NCBI RefSeq assembly: GCF_001642475.1
Contig: NW_019173952.1
Span: 62,001 to 126,000, forward strand
Direction of reading: 5' to 3'
Source: Fonsecaea monophora
Lineage: Eukaryota; Ascomycota; Eurotiomycetes; Chaetothyriales; Herpotrichiellaceae
Length of the DNA: 64,000 nucleotides
Program-made: the position numbers and the translations under genes
Notes under the pieces: generated by a model
Databases searched by the model: none
Seen by the model: only the letters and a program-made list of their open reading frames with translations
What the model was told of the DNA's origin: nothing
Shown: positions 1 through 11,274 of the stretch, piece after piece
How the letters are laid out: the number at the start of each line of letters is the position of its first letter
Numbering within the stretch: position 1 is the first letter of the stretch

Positions 1-884
1 GTGGGACTGGGACGAGTTTGACCCTCCCTTGAAGACTAAACTGCAGGCTTAGTTCCTTGAAAGTCTTTTTTTGCTCGCTTGAAATGCGCCACCCACCCAC
101 TCACCCACTCCCATCAGCTCGTACCTCGTCCTTTGGGAAGTCAAACCCGTAGTGGGTGTCATGTCTGTCTCTATGATCTGTGATTCGAGAGGTCATGTGT
201 GTCAAGAATTCTGTCAGGTCCCTCTGTCTGCATATCCCGCGAACCAAAAGGTCTGTGCATGCCAGGTAGCTTTGCAGACTTCCATACCTGCCTGACTACC
301 TGCCTTAGGGAAACTTAGGTGAGTGACAAACTTGAAAGGGCACCGTCATCCCCCCATCTCCTCCTGGTTGAAAGGGAATGGTCGTGTTCGCTGCGTCTTC
401 GTGGGCTCTTGAAGAACTCGACGTGTCCTCTCATCTTGATAAGTACCTACTAGTAGGTAACCAGGTGTGGAGTGGAGAATCACCCCGAACCTGTACTCGG
501 GGGAAGGAGAGACGTTGAAATAAAAACAGCGTCATTTGTTGGCCGGTTGTGGACGCCGAGTCTCCCAAGAGGGAGAAATAACTAGCCGCTTATAGCGTAG
601 AGAGTCTCTCGACTAAAAAAAGCAGCGATAGCAGTTTGCTCTGTTAGGCGAAGCGTATCCATCATTAGCAAGTTGCCCTTCTGCCTTTGTATGACGTCGT
701 GTGATGCTGATGACTGGTTTCCCGTCAAGTTTTTTGACAGAGCTTGGGGCATATTGCTCGTGGATTTCTATTTCGGTTGGCCTGTTCCATTGGAGGGCAT
801 TTACGCTGATACAGAGCAGATACAACGAACATGCCATCTCGGAATGACACCAGTCTAGTCGTCCATAGCGGAAAGTTCAGGCAA
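1..884. other. Intergenic, no gene seen
   Basis: I see no convincing coding region here; the short open frames lack family features. It lies 3' of the Zn2Cys6 factor gene. Positions 444-459 form a 16-bp perfect palindrome built on TACCTAC/GTAGGTA. Related TAGGTA motifs recur in other gaps of this window, so it may be background rather than a regulatory site. Confidence 0.6.
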
Positions 885-3863
885 TCATGTCCCTGGTTGA
901 GATTCTGTAAAGTAACTCAAAACATCCTGTGGCAGATATTCCAACCAGGGTATCATGTCGCCCCCTGGAAAATCAAAGTTGAATTGCTGCCCAGAGCTCA
1001 TATCGATATCTTGTGATTCGATCAGCATGTCGCTGTAGGCTTGGCTTTGCGCGTCAGTAATTGGTTGCTGGCGACTCAAAGAACCGGCATAGCGTTGCGC
1101 TTGTTGTGAATACCCATAGGCGTTCGAAGGTTGGCTGAGTTGGACGGGTCTGGGAGCCGAACTGGTGGTATATGGCGAGTGAAGTCCAAGCAACAAATCT
1201 GCATCAGCCGTTGATACTGGATCGTAAGGCACAGATGACACTTTATTGGTAGGGGTCGAGGTTTCGGCGGGAGAGGCTTGTCCCAACCGATCATTGATGG
1301 CCGTGTCCTGAAAATTGGAGACACTCCTATTCTGCCACTGCGCTTCGAATTTTCTCGTAGCCATGGAACCCTGGGTCGTCTCGTCCTGTTCCTTCCCCGA
1401 AGAGCCCCCCTGTGGTGCCTTTGCAGTTTCACCTCCGGTCGGATACAGGAAGCTAAGGTTCGGGGCTAGGGAGTTGGCCGTTCCCGTCAACGACCACCCA
1501 ATTGCGTTACTGAGATCCATCGAAGGAGATATTGGTCCGCCGCCCGACAGTGCTTTGAGCGACCTCAGTCTGCCGTAAGCTCCTAGTGAAGCGGCGAGCG
1601 AGGTGCTTCGTCGCCAGCCGGGAGTAGTAAACGAAGGCTCTGTTGATGGCATTTCTCCGTCAACATCATCCGCAGTAAACAGCAATGGATCCATCAACCC
1701 CTTTGACTTTTGGTCGAGTGCCGTCAAGATATAGCGACAACCAGCCCAGTAAGAATCCAAAGTTTTCAGCGCCTTGTAACACCGCTGATAGTTTTGATTT
1801 GCAGCGGTAGCGAGAAGTGTATGGCGCGCAGAGACTGTGTTATGCGTCCTATGAGCAATCACGTCTTGTTTCAACCGAGGCGTATGTCCATTTGATGGCG
1901 GAGACGTCGCTCGAGACGGCGGCTGAGAGGCATGAGCAGCAGCTTCAGCCAAAAAAGCGCACGCCGCAACATACATCGGTTGACTTGTAAAAGGGTTACC
2001 GATGAAGCTCTTTACGTCAATCAGCTCTGCAAACGCCAGGATATCCGCGATGGTTTTTGCCGATGACATGGATAATTCTCTGCTGTCGGGGAACAACTGT
2101 TGGATGCGTCCTTCGAACGAGTGCAGCAGAGTCGGTTGGTGAAGCAGCACGATCAAGGTATGAAACCAGAAATGTAGTAGAATGAAGTTGGTGCCATGGT
2201 CCGCTTTGACATAATGCTGGAAATTGGTGGCATTGAAATGTAGTCTAGGTGACAAGCGTTGATATATGCCTTAGCTTGGTCAGCTCAGCCTAGCAGAGGG
2301 TCAATAAGAGAACGAAAGCGAACCTGTCAAATCTCTCTCCATGATTGCCAACCGGTTCAACACGTCTGGTGTTACCTGGCTGACTTCCTTTATGTTGTTG
2401 AGAACGTCCGCAACTCGTCCATACATGTGAACAATCTTGATCATGGCAGGGAACGGATCGGGGAATCCATTGATCATCTTGTCATCGGCTCGATATGGGA
2501 AGGAGATTTCGATGTCCTTGTCCCGCAGAGTGACCGGACGGCCAACACCTGATGAGACAGCTCGGTCCAGAAAGAAGATGGCCCAGAAGGTATCGATTCG
2601 TTCCTGTTCGCTGGCCCTTCGGTCGTCCAGTTGGCTACTCTCCTGTTCGTAGAGATTGCTTGACAGCTTCTGTTGCTGTTCAGCTCTCCTCTGCTCCTCT
2701 GCCTTACCTTGTTGACTGTGCTTAGCAGTCTTTGGAGTTGGCCCAATCCGCCCTTCGAGCTGTAGACCTTCGAGCTTCTGAATTCCGAGGTCCTGTGCCA
2801 TGCGAATAGCCGTTCCAAGGTACATCCATAAACCACTATCGTGGTCTACGCCAAACTCCTCATAGGCAAGGAGTAGACAGGCTTGAGCAACAGCCATGGT
2901 TGGGCAAGAAAATGTGTCTATCACTGCTGACATGGCTCTTTGAGCAAAGGGTTGTCCTCGAAAGGCTCTCCTAACATTTCCTTCGGCGTCCAGTGGGATG
3001 GAGGGGTCGTTGGATTTGCAAAGAAGCGGATATCCTGAGAATCGCGCCGAAACGGCGCAGACAGCGTCGACCAGGATCGCATCCACTTTCTTCTCCTCCA
3101 AATCTCGAAGAAATCTGTCACGCTGGAGAAAAGGGTAGTTGCACCCGAGATGGGTGAAGAATGTTTCGCAAAGATGAGTGATCAGAGGAGCATTTTGCTC
3201 CGGATCAGTAGCATCATAAAAGGGCATCCCAATGCGCACGCGATCATGGCCAACAGCAAAGTTCCCATCTAGCTGTTGTCCCGCCGCTGGAGATTCTCCA
3301 GAGGCCGAAGGCAAGCCTGGTCTATGGTCTTTAACCTGCACCACCATCTGCTTGAACCCAGGCACGATCGCAGTCGGCCCAAAATATCGAAAATAGGGGA
3401 CCCGATTTCTCGCAGAGGCCACGCTGCTGCCAGTGTGATTGCTTGAAGGACTTATCATTTCTCCGGCATCTTCTCTCTGCTTGTTGTCCGCTTCTTTCTC
3501 TGAGCTCGCCCGCAGCTTTGTCGTGACTTCCACATCTCGGCTTTGCCTTTGGGGCGTGGAGGAGCCAGAGTCGGCCTCTTCTTCAACGTCCTCATCAAGT
3601 CTCTCGCCGTCCCTGCGGCTGGGACGGTCGGCATAGCCAGAGCACACATGTTTGTTATCCGTGCAAGTTTTACACTCAGGCCGCTCGCCTGAGCATCGCG
3701 TCTTCCTCTTGCGACACGTCAGACAAGCAGCATTGATTCGCCTCCTCTTCGTGTGCGGTTGGCCATCAATCGAGACGAAGCGAATTTGGCGAGGCGGTGG
3801 GAGAAAACTCGTAGAGGTATTTGGGGATGCGGACTGGCTAGGATGGACACTACTCAGGCTCAT
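885..3863 (-). CDS. Zn(II)2Cys6 transcription factor
   Basis: This is probably a nuclear, DNA-binding transcriptional regulator. Near residue 45 there is a complete binuclear zinc cluster (CLTCRKRKTRC, then CKTCTDNKHVC) preceded by a basic KRRR stretch. A fungal-specific TF middle-homology region follows at about residues 215-520 (DATDPEQNAPLITHLCETFF, then an RDRFLRDLE region). Exon 1 is 3863-2324 and exon 2 is 2269-885. The 54-bp intron at 2323-2270 has GT..AG ends, and joining there gives a continuous ERDLTG|IYQRLSPRLHF. The product is about 974 aa. The C-terminus ends in a hydrophobic PWLEYLPQDVLSYF patch, an arrangement common in this class and possibly an activation region. The target genes cannot be told from sequence. 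The gene is tail-out at the window start and 12 kb from the redox gene run, so a regulatory link to that run is only a guess. Confidence 0.9.
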
Positions 3864-4553
3864 CCTTTCAAGAGAAGAGAGTCGCGCTCGTGGCCCTAAT
3901 CGATGGCATCTTCAAAATGAACTGTGTCAATCGACGGTGTTCCTGTCACTTCAGCAAAAGACACAACCATGCAATTTAGCCCAAACACATATTCTGACCA
4001 CCGGGAAGAAAGCCTGTAATTTGCTTCTCCAGAGTCCCGTCAAGTGCTGGAAATAGCCCTTGACAAAGCAGAACAGCGAGCGAGGGGTTGATCAGAGAAG
4101 CAGGGGAAGCTGCTGGTCCGTGGTAAGAAGTTGCATTGAACCGCTCGCATATCAATTCATTACCTACCACCAGAGCGCAGGTTTGTGATGATCGTCTGCG
4201 CATTGAACATCGCACGCCACCCGCTGGCCTAGCGAACATGAGCAGAGAAAGTTGCGGGGATGATCTCCACTGTAGCTGATCTACTCGCATTGTCCGAACT
4301 CCAAAGACTCGTATATGGTACCAAGTAATACATACTGGGTACACTATCCTAATCACTTAATCTTCTCACCGTTACCGCTAAAACGCGCATCCTATCCAAA
4401 GCCTGCATTTATTTCCTTAGATGCCGAGTGCAAGGGATAATCGTAATTTCACCAAAGAACCCCTTCGCTGTTCATAACATCCTGTTAAGTACTCTCTGCC
4501 AACCTTTTTTTCAGCACCATGAGAATTGCTACCTCTATTCAGTGAAAAGTGCT
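3864..4553. other. Intergenic between TF start and SLX4 3' end
   Basis: This stretch holds the promoter and 5' UTR of the Zn2Cys6 gene and the 3' end of SLX4, both on the minus strand. I could support no gene or repeat here. Confidence 0.6.
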
Positions 4554-7232
4554 TCAGTCAGCATCCTGTCGGCGACCCCTACCTCTCCATCCTCCTGCCA
4601 CTCCATAGCAGCACACGCCGTTCTGTTCACACCACTTCCTGACTTCCATCGGGCTTACTTCGCGATCTTCTCCTATTGCCTTAAAGCCTTCTGTATTCAA
4701 CCAGACCGTAAGCTCCTCCAGCACAATCGGATCGTACATGAGAATCTTTTCGTGCCAGGTTGGCGATATTTGATGGTTTCGAGGATTCTCGTTAAGTGAC
4801 CGAGTCTCTGGACGGTGATAGATAGCAGCATGTATCTGTGACAGAATGTCTGGTGTAGGAGTGTCTTGAGGCGTAAGGCTAAGACCTCCAACTGGACATC
4901 TGTCCAGTTTGGAGTCTGGGTCTGCGCCCTGAGCACGGGAAGGTTCGCGACCTTGCGAAGAAGTGCAACTTGGTTGCGGCACCGTTAGTGGTGGTGTGAT
5001 GAGTCTCTGAGTTGCATCTCCAGTCTCAAGTCTCGGGGTCGCTGTCTGTTCCTGTGCCCGAGAGATTCCCTGATTGTGGCCTCCGATGTTTTGCTGATGA
5101 GCATCATCCAAATCATCAACGTCCACAACTTTCTCATCCGTCGGCGCCTTTGACATGCGTTTCCGAGAGCCTTTCCCTCCCTTTTGGGCAGGACCATTTT
5201 GTTCGGTTGCTACCTTCTTCCTCTTCTTCGGCTCCTTAGTCTTGTTTGTGTCGTCGGATTCGGATTTTCGTTTCGCGCGAGGCTTCTTGACTTTTGGAGC
5301 TGGTCTAGTGGAGACGTCGTGAATCTTACTGAGTAAATCGGCGTGGGTCATCACATCATCGGAGGCATTGTCACCATCATGTTCCTGCTGCTGACCATGT
5401 TTGCTTTCCCAACATCGTTCGAGAAGCTCGATCATCGCCTCTCGCTTCTTAACAGCTTTAAAGCCGTACGCAGATATCTGTTTCTTAAGTTCGTGATCGG
5501 AGAATCCCACGTAGGATGGCATAGATGGCTTTAGTTTCGCTGCAACATCCTTTATTTTCGTATGTAACTTGTCGTCCTTGTGATGAATATCGGCTCCCTT
5601 CTGCGGCTGCTTGAGTGCTCGGGACGTATGATATAGCCTGACTCCTGTTTGTGCAGGCGTATGGATAGGTGTTGGACGGCTGGGCGTGACAAGATCGTCG
5701 ATGTCGACCAGAGACCCGGCTTCTCCAACTTTGGGAAATGACGCTTTGGTAAGTATTGGTACATCATTCTCGAAAGTGTTTGCCTCTGGGTGGTCCCGGT
5801 CGACAGGCTGAACAAGGACGTCTTTTCCGGCAAGAGCTAGGCGAACAGCAGGTGAATCAGTAAGGTCGACACAGTCGACCTGCAGCAAAGCATTATCTTC
5901 GTCTCGACCAGCCGCAGCCCACAAGTTCCTTCTTTTCACAAATCGGCTCGTACCACGACAGAAGATAGGTGAAGCTGACTCAATCGAAGCGGGTTGTGTC
6001 AACGATGGTGATATGGGGTCAGAAGAGAAGCATTCCGAGCGCCTCAGTGCTTCCACCGTATCCCGCGTCAGTGTAGGCGATTCGTCCCGAGCCAATTGAC
6101 TCGCTGGGCCAAAAAGAAACGGTTGCTCCAGAGTGGTCTTTATTGCGGACGTAGGAGATTTCAATCGAGTTTTGGCCGCTGCTTTCTTGGTTGGCCGTGC
6201 TTTCTTGTTTGTAGTTTTTGATTTCGTGGTTTTCGAACTGGTCTCAATGGTGGAGTCTCCTTCGGTGTTTGCACCAACTTGTGTTGCTGTAAGATATTCC
6301 AGCATAGGCGGTAACTTCTTATCGATCCGTCGGCCGTCATTGTAGTTCGAAGTGGCCAGTCCCGTGATTGTGAGAGGCTTTTTGGGTGCGGGCTTTGCCC
6401 TTCCGACTTTGTCACATCTCACCAGGTCTTTGTAAGGTTGCGGGTTGTACGGGGATGGTGAAGGTTTTGCCTCTGTGGTCATGACAAGGTCGATTCTTCT
6501 CCTAATCAGCCGCGTTTCATTTGCGTCAGTTGTTGTAGTTGTCCCAACAGCCGTTGTAGCACAGGGGGCATAGGCATAAAAGTCCATGAGATCATTGGTA
6601 AATCCCACTACTCGATCTTCAGAATGTTGTGTCTCCAAGGCATGCGCAGTCGGCTTGACAGGTGTCCAATCCATGCGCCTCGGAATGGCCTTCTCTAAGG
6701 ACAGGGGGCTGGAATATAAGTCGATGAGGCTTTCGCGTTCATTTGAGTTGCCCTCGTTTCCGATACACTTCGTTTCTGTCCCTGAGGGTTGTATATCATG
6801 CGCTCTGGTCGCCTGCGAGCCCCCGTGGCTTGGGAGCGGCATTGGAGGAGGCGACTGTGTGGACTTGAAATGTTTGGATCGCTCCTCTGCTAGAGTTTGT
6901 TTCTTCTTTTCGGCAGGCTTTGCTGCTTTGAGTGGTTTTCCGGTAAGATCTTCAGAATGCTGTAAGATTTTGGTCTTGAGTCCATCTTTTGGCTGAGACC
7001 GGATAGGGATGTTCTCAGCGGTAACCCTTGTGAGCAAGGTACGTGCACTGCTGTAACCGCTCGAGAACCCGTCTCTAGTCCGTCTGGAGTCCTTAAAATG
7101 TTCTGCATCGGCCGGATTGAGTGTGTAAAGGGCACGTGGTGACCGCAATGGAGATAGAGTGTCATCGGGGGTGGGAGAGCGGGCGAATGTTTGTGGAGGG
7201 GAGGACGAAAGAATTACGACTGCGCCGGACAT
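4554..7232 (-). CDS. SLX4: Structure-specific endonuclease subunit SLX4
   Basis: SLX4 is the non-catalytic scaffold that activates the GIY-YIG nuclease SLX1 on branched DNA (flaps, Holliday junctions) in the nucleus. The protein is about 892 aa from the chosen ATG at 7232. An in-frame ATG 16 codons upstream exists, but the protein's SSSPP-rich start fits fungal SLX4 better. Most of the chain is disordered and rich in Ser, Pro and Lys. Two parts identify it. One is a SAP-like segment at about residues 570-605 (GFSDHELKKQISAYGFKAVK). The other is the C-terminal SLX1-binding domain at about 830-885 (LEELTVWLNTEGF, then EVSPMEVRKWCEQNGVCC). A KPRAKRK/EPKKRKK basic region before the C-terminus is a likely nuclear signal. 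No intron is needed. The many S/T-P sites fit the phospho-regulation known for the family. Confidence 0.88.
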   Translation of the reverse strand: MSGAVVILSSSPPQTFARSPTPDDTLSPLRSPRALYTLNPADAEHFKDSRRTRDGFSSGYSSARTLLTRVTAENIPIRSQPKDGLKTKILQHSEDLTGKPLKAAKPAEKKKQTLAEERSKHFKSTQSPPPMPLPSHGGSQATRAHDIQPSGTETKCIGNEGNSNERESLIDLYSSPLSLEKAIPRRMDWTPVKPTAHALETQHSEDRVVGFTNDLMDFYAYAPCATTAVGTTTTTDANETRLIRRRIDLVMTTEAKPSPSPYNPQPYKDLVRCDKVGRAKPAPKKPLTITGLATSNYNDGRRIDKKLPPMLEYLTATQVGANTEGDSTIETSSKTTKSKTTNKKARPTKKAAAKTRLKSPTSAIKTTLEQPFLFGPASQLARDESPTLTRDTVEALRRSECFSSDPISPSLTQPASIESASPIFCRGTSRFVKRRNLWAAAGRDEDNALLQVDCVDLTDSPAVRLALAGKDVLVQPVDRDHPEANTFENDVPILTKASFPKVGEAGSLVDIDDLVTPSRPTPIHTPAQTGVRLYHTSRALKQPQKGADIHHKDDKLHTKIKDVAAKLKPSMPSYVGFSDHELKKQISAYGFKAVKKREAMIELLERCWESKHGQQQEHDGDNASDDVMTHADLLSKIHDVSTRPAPKVKKPRAKRKSESDDTNKTKEPKKRKKVATEQNGPAQKGGKGSRKRMSKAPTDEKVVDVDDLDDAHQQNIGGHNQGISRAQEQTATPRLETGDATQRLITPPLTVPQPSCTSSQGREPSRAQGADPDSKLDRCPVGGLSLTPQDTPTPDILSQIHAAIYHRPETRSLNENPRNHQISPTWHEKILMYDPIVLEELTVWLNTEGFKAIGEDREVSPMEVRKWCEQNGVCCYGVAGGWRGRGRRQDAD

Positions 7233-7770
7233 GGTGAAGAGGCGTTCGACGGCCCATCGGCGCAAACTTGTGGCTGCCAATGCGGTTCCAGGATATCATC
7301 GAAAAATAGAAATTCAGATATTGAACGCAGAGGTGCCGATCGCGAGGGCACTGGCATATGTTATTGAGGTTGATAGTAGTCGGAATCGTTCTGCCTTTGC
7401 CAAAACAAAGTGATGCGGACCGAGGGGCGCAAATGGACCCTTTCTCGGCACCATCATGACGCGACCACTTCACGATGCCACGTGAGCGATTTCTTAGGGT
7501 CAAGTACCCAGTGGTGCCAGTGTGCCAGTGTGCCAGTGTGCCAGTGTGCCAGTGTGCCAGTCAAAAGTACAGAACCAAGTACCTTCATTAACAGCCCCTG
7601 GATGTTTGGGCTTTTTGCACGTTCGGAAAATTCCATCTGCTAGTACACAACATTCCCCTAAATACCTCTAGCACCGTTCCCCAGACAGGTGGGCTCCCGT
7701 CAACCCCAATGACCACCCAAAAGCTTCTCCCAACTACCAGTCCTGCAAGGTTCTTTCCCCAGACTCTACC
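7233..7770. other. Intergenic, SLX4 upstream region
   Basis: This stretch holds the SLX4 promoter and the 3' end of the next minus-strand gene. Its one striking feature is the 8-bp tandem repeat at 7514-7561. Confidence 0.6.
7514..7561. repeat. 8-bp microsatellite, six perfect copies
   Basis: Six perfect head-to-tail copies of GTGCCAGT are read directly from the sequence. The array starts about 280 bp upstream of the SLX4 start codon. An 8-bp unit would shift the reading frame with each copy-number change, which argues against a coding role. Confidence 0.97.
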
Positions 7771-8155
7771 CTAACTTCCGTTGCAAAAGTGCTCCCAACT
7801 TCCCATTTCCTGAAAATCTTGCTCGTCGGGGCCAATGAGTTGCGACGGTGGTGCAGGAGGCGGGGTGTCTGGCAGCCTTTCTTCGGACAGATGGACGTTC
7901 AAGCTCGACGACATAGATGGCGAGCATTCGCGCTCAAGGGTAGGCGGTGGGTGCTCAGCCCCATGTTGCTCGGTATCTAGACCGGTCAGCCCACACATCC
8001 CCTTCCCCCTCTCTCCAAGAGCATCACTTGTACTCACAACCAGGGATTGAATTCAGCGTCGGTTTGAAGACAGCATTGCTAACATGCCAGATAAAGGACA
8101 CTGCATACATCCAAGTGGCAGTGAATAGCCAGCCTATGGTTTTGAATGTCGCCAT
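7771..8155 (-). CDS. Small single-pass membrane protein, unknown function
   Basis: I do not recognise this family. Two exons, 8155-8038 and 7976-7771, give 107 aa. The 61-bp intron has a GTGAGT donor, a GCTGACC branch site and a CTAG acceptor, and splicing restores a clean frame (LNSIPG|YTEQHGAEH). Residues 5-29 are hydrophobic and rich in W and F, so they are probably a membrane anchor or signal anchor. The rest is a Pro-, Ser- and acid-rich tail that is probably disordered (RLPDTPPPAPPSQLIGPDEQ). The canonical intron and stable frame support a real gene, but no domain suggests a role. It diverges from the Clr5 gene about 1.2 kb away. Confidence 0.6.
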
Positions 8156-9337
8156 GGATGTCAAGGATAATCTTGTCAGCGGAACCCCGGCCTTGCCCAA
8201 GACATTGCTTGGTTCGTGTCTCTGGAGACACTGAGTATGGTGTGGGGGGTGGCGAGAAATTATATAGACAATGGTAAGAGAGAAGGTTGCAGGCATCATT
8301 GCAACATTGTGGCCAAATCACACAGCATAAATCACGCACTGTATCTCATTTGGTTTGTCCAAAGACTGGTGCAGGTCATCACGCAGGGATAGTGAGGATT
8401 TGGGCGGCTCAGACAAGGTCGAATTCAGACGATAGATGGGAAATTGGCAAACCCATCCGGAGAATATCATCGACTGGACGATGGTATGACATGGTTGCAG
8501 AGGCTACAGTGTGAGTCGACAATTCCATCGGGCAAAAACCGCCTTGTTGGTTTCTCATTGAACAGAGGTCGGATAGGAGGGACGGAGAGGATGAGGAAAT
8601 GGGCGTGTGGACGCGTGGATTTTGTACAATGGCAGAATGTCATGAGCTGCTCAATACTTGACCGTAATTTGCTCCCACGGAGGACCAAAAGATCATAATG
8701 CGCAGAAAGGCGCGATGCTCACCAGCCACGTCAGCCACACCCACCGTCCAACTATGCGCTATCCACCCCGCCGCAGGCTGAACCCGCAACCCCCATCACA
8801 ATAATGATCACCGCCGCAACCACCCACTATCACAATTCCTCTGGGCGAGGTCAGCATCGCCCGTCATTAGTCGTTAGGTGTCCGTTGGGTGCCCACTGAC
8901 CCCACGAATTGGTTGGTCAGGCGCAATCCAAAGCCCTGGATCGTGCCGGCGACTTCGAACCAGACACCAACTGCTTCAGCCGCAGTGCCACTAAGTCGGG
9001 GCCAAACCAACAACAGGCACGGCGAGCTGGCGCTCAACGGTGTATCCGAGACAAAGCTCTAAGCCCTTGACCCCGGTTACCACCAAGCATCATCTGCTAG
9101 TCGGCGCTTCTCTTCCGTTGAACATCGACGCAAAGGTTGTCGTTATGTCGCGCAAGATATCAATGACCTGTTTCTCGGCTCCAGTAACACAGTCATCCAC
9201 CTCTTGAAGTTCTCTTCGTTGCGATTATCAGACTCGGTGACTGAGAGTCTCAGGTGACAAGCGCCACGCCATCAGGCTGAGAAGCACTCTTATCAGCATC
9301 GACATTCCTCCGTTGTCTTCTCTTTGGTGTTACAATC
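8156..9337. other. Divergent intergenic region
   Basis: This 1.2-kb stretch separates the minus-strand membrane-protein gene from the plus-strand Clr5 gene and should hold both promoters. I see no supported gene, RNA or repeat in it. Confidence 0.6.
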
Positions 9338-10992
9338 ATGGCCTCTGACGACGATTTGCAGGCTCTTGACACCCATCATGATGAAAAAGATTGGGAGTCG
9401 CAGAAGGAGAATTTCCGCATTTGTTACATTGATAACGGCATGACGCGCAAGGAAGCCGCACAGTACATGAAAGAACACTTCAACTTCAGCGCCACTCCCC
9501 GCCAATGGGAGCGCAAAATCAAGCAGTGGGGATTTTCAAAGTACGCAAATCGAGAGGAAAGGCTTCATCAGATTGCGCAAACCGGCAAAACCGTCTACGA
9601 CGTGAGTCGTCCTGGTCGAAGACCTCGTTCGCATGTGGACGAGCGCGGCAATCTCCAACCACACGAGGATCGCAACCTGCGTCGTTTCGCCCGTCGAGAA
9701 CTCAGTCGCTCGAGGTCGAGGTCAAGATCTGCTTCCTTTACCGACATGCCGCGTCCACAATTCAAACAAGAATTTTCGGATCCTTCTGCAAATGCCTCAA
9801 TAGAGTCCCCATTTGACTTCAACCACCTCGATTTGGAAATGCAACGGAGTTCCAGCAACGACGGATTCCATATGGCTTCAGCACAAGCCGGCAGGGGACT
9901 GCAAACCTTCCAACCGCAAATTTTTCAAGGGCATGAACCTGGCGCGTACGGAACGTCTGCTAATCCCAATAACCTTCCTCTTCCCGTTGGCCACAATCAA
10001 TGGGGTCAGACACAAGCAGATGGGACTCATCGATTCGGCGCTGTTGGTGCACAAACCAATTACACAGTCTTTCCGGACGATCCGACTTCCTCGCAAATTC
10101 CCCCAGTAGGCGGCGTCCCGAATGGCAGTCAGCGCTTCTCAGTAAGTGCAAACGACCCGTCATTTGGTTTCCCTATCACCGAACCCTCGGTGCCGTCATT
10201 ATCAGCAGACTTCAGTCAGTACGTCATGGCTGGTACCGACATGGCGATGGCTCCAGGAATACTGCCCGAGGACATGATGACGGAGCAATCGAGGTTCAAT
10301 AACACTCTACCAGTCCCTCTGGGCTCGGAGACATTAAACCAGACCGGTTTCGATAACAATCCAGGGATCCAGTTTGCTGTGGTGGATGTGGACTCGACAC
10401 CAATGCTTGCTGCTGCCGATGCGGCTCCATTGCACCCTTCGCTAGGCATAGACGATTTATTTCTAGAGCCCGGCACGGGCAACGATGGCCCTCTCCAGAA
10501 TGATGTGTTGCCACTTGTGGAGGATTACACTCGAGCTGTTCAAGCTGCAGCCCTCGGCTTCATGAACAGGTCTTCACACGACAATAGCATGGCTGCGGGC
10601 GACTTAGCCGCGGATCTTGTTCAACCAAGTAAGTATCGTAGCCATTGCGTTTCTCCCTTTAGGTTCGCTCTAACCTCCAAACGTCAGGCAGGGCATTCCT
10701 GGCAAACATGGCCGTCATCCTCGACAACTTTGCAAAGTCGCAGCAGAGATCTCTCCAGAGCATGAAGGATACCTGCAGGAACCTCCGACAAAAGAATGCA
10801 CGGCTCATGCAGTTCATCAATAGCAGTAAGTGTGCATTGGGACAACCTTTGGACCACTTGAGACGGGTTAGGTACTAACTTCGGTTAGACAATGATATGC
10901 AGCCAATGCCTTCAATAGAGCCACAACAGAGTCGCTCATCTCTTCCCCCACAGGGCCCGATATACGGCAATATGTATACACAGAACTTTTGA
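9338..10992 (+). CDS. Clr5-domain protein, putative regulator
   Basis: The N-terminal part (about residues 17-65) matches the fungal Clr5 domain, a helix-turn-helix-like module named after S. pombe Clr5. Its features are DWESQKENFRICYIDNGMTR, then KEHFNFSATPRQWERKIKQW. Arg/Ser repeats (RSRSRSRS) follow at about residue 127, then a long Gln/Asn/Pro-rich disordered region. A predicted helix lies near the C-terminus (SLQSMKDTCRNLRQKNARL). The three exons are 9338-10628, 10688-10825 and 10889-10992. Both introns have GTAAGT donors, the second with a TACTAAC branch site, and both keep the frame, giving 510 aa. A role in chromatin or transcription is inferred from the family name and architecture only. 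Confidence 0.85.
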
Positions 10993-11274
10993 GAGGACGG
11001 AGCACATGCCTCGCGATAAGGGGTCACGTGCTTCGGTGGCCTCGGCAGATGTTGTTTGACCGAAGCGAGTTAGTGACGGCAAGGCCCATTATCACCCGCA
11101 CAATCCTCCTTGACCCTAAAATCTCAGACTCAGCTTATCATTCCGATCTTGACAACCTGACGTACCCGTGCTCGAGGCGGCGGCAAGTCCCCATTTCGAC
11201 AAGGCTGTCGGCGAAAAAAACCTCGATATTTGCCATGCTTTGCATCAGAAACCGCACAACAGACGTCGTTCAAG

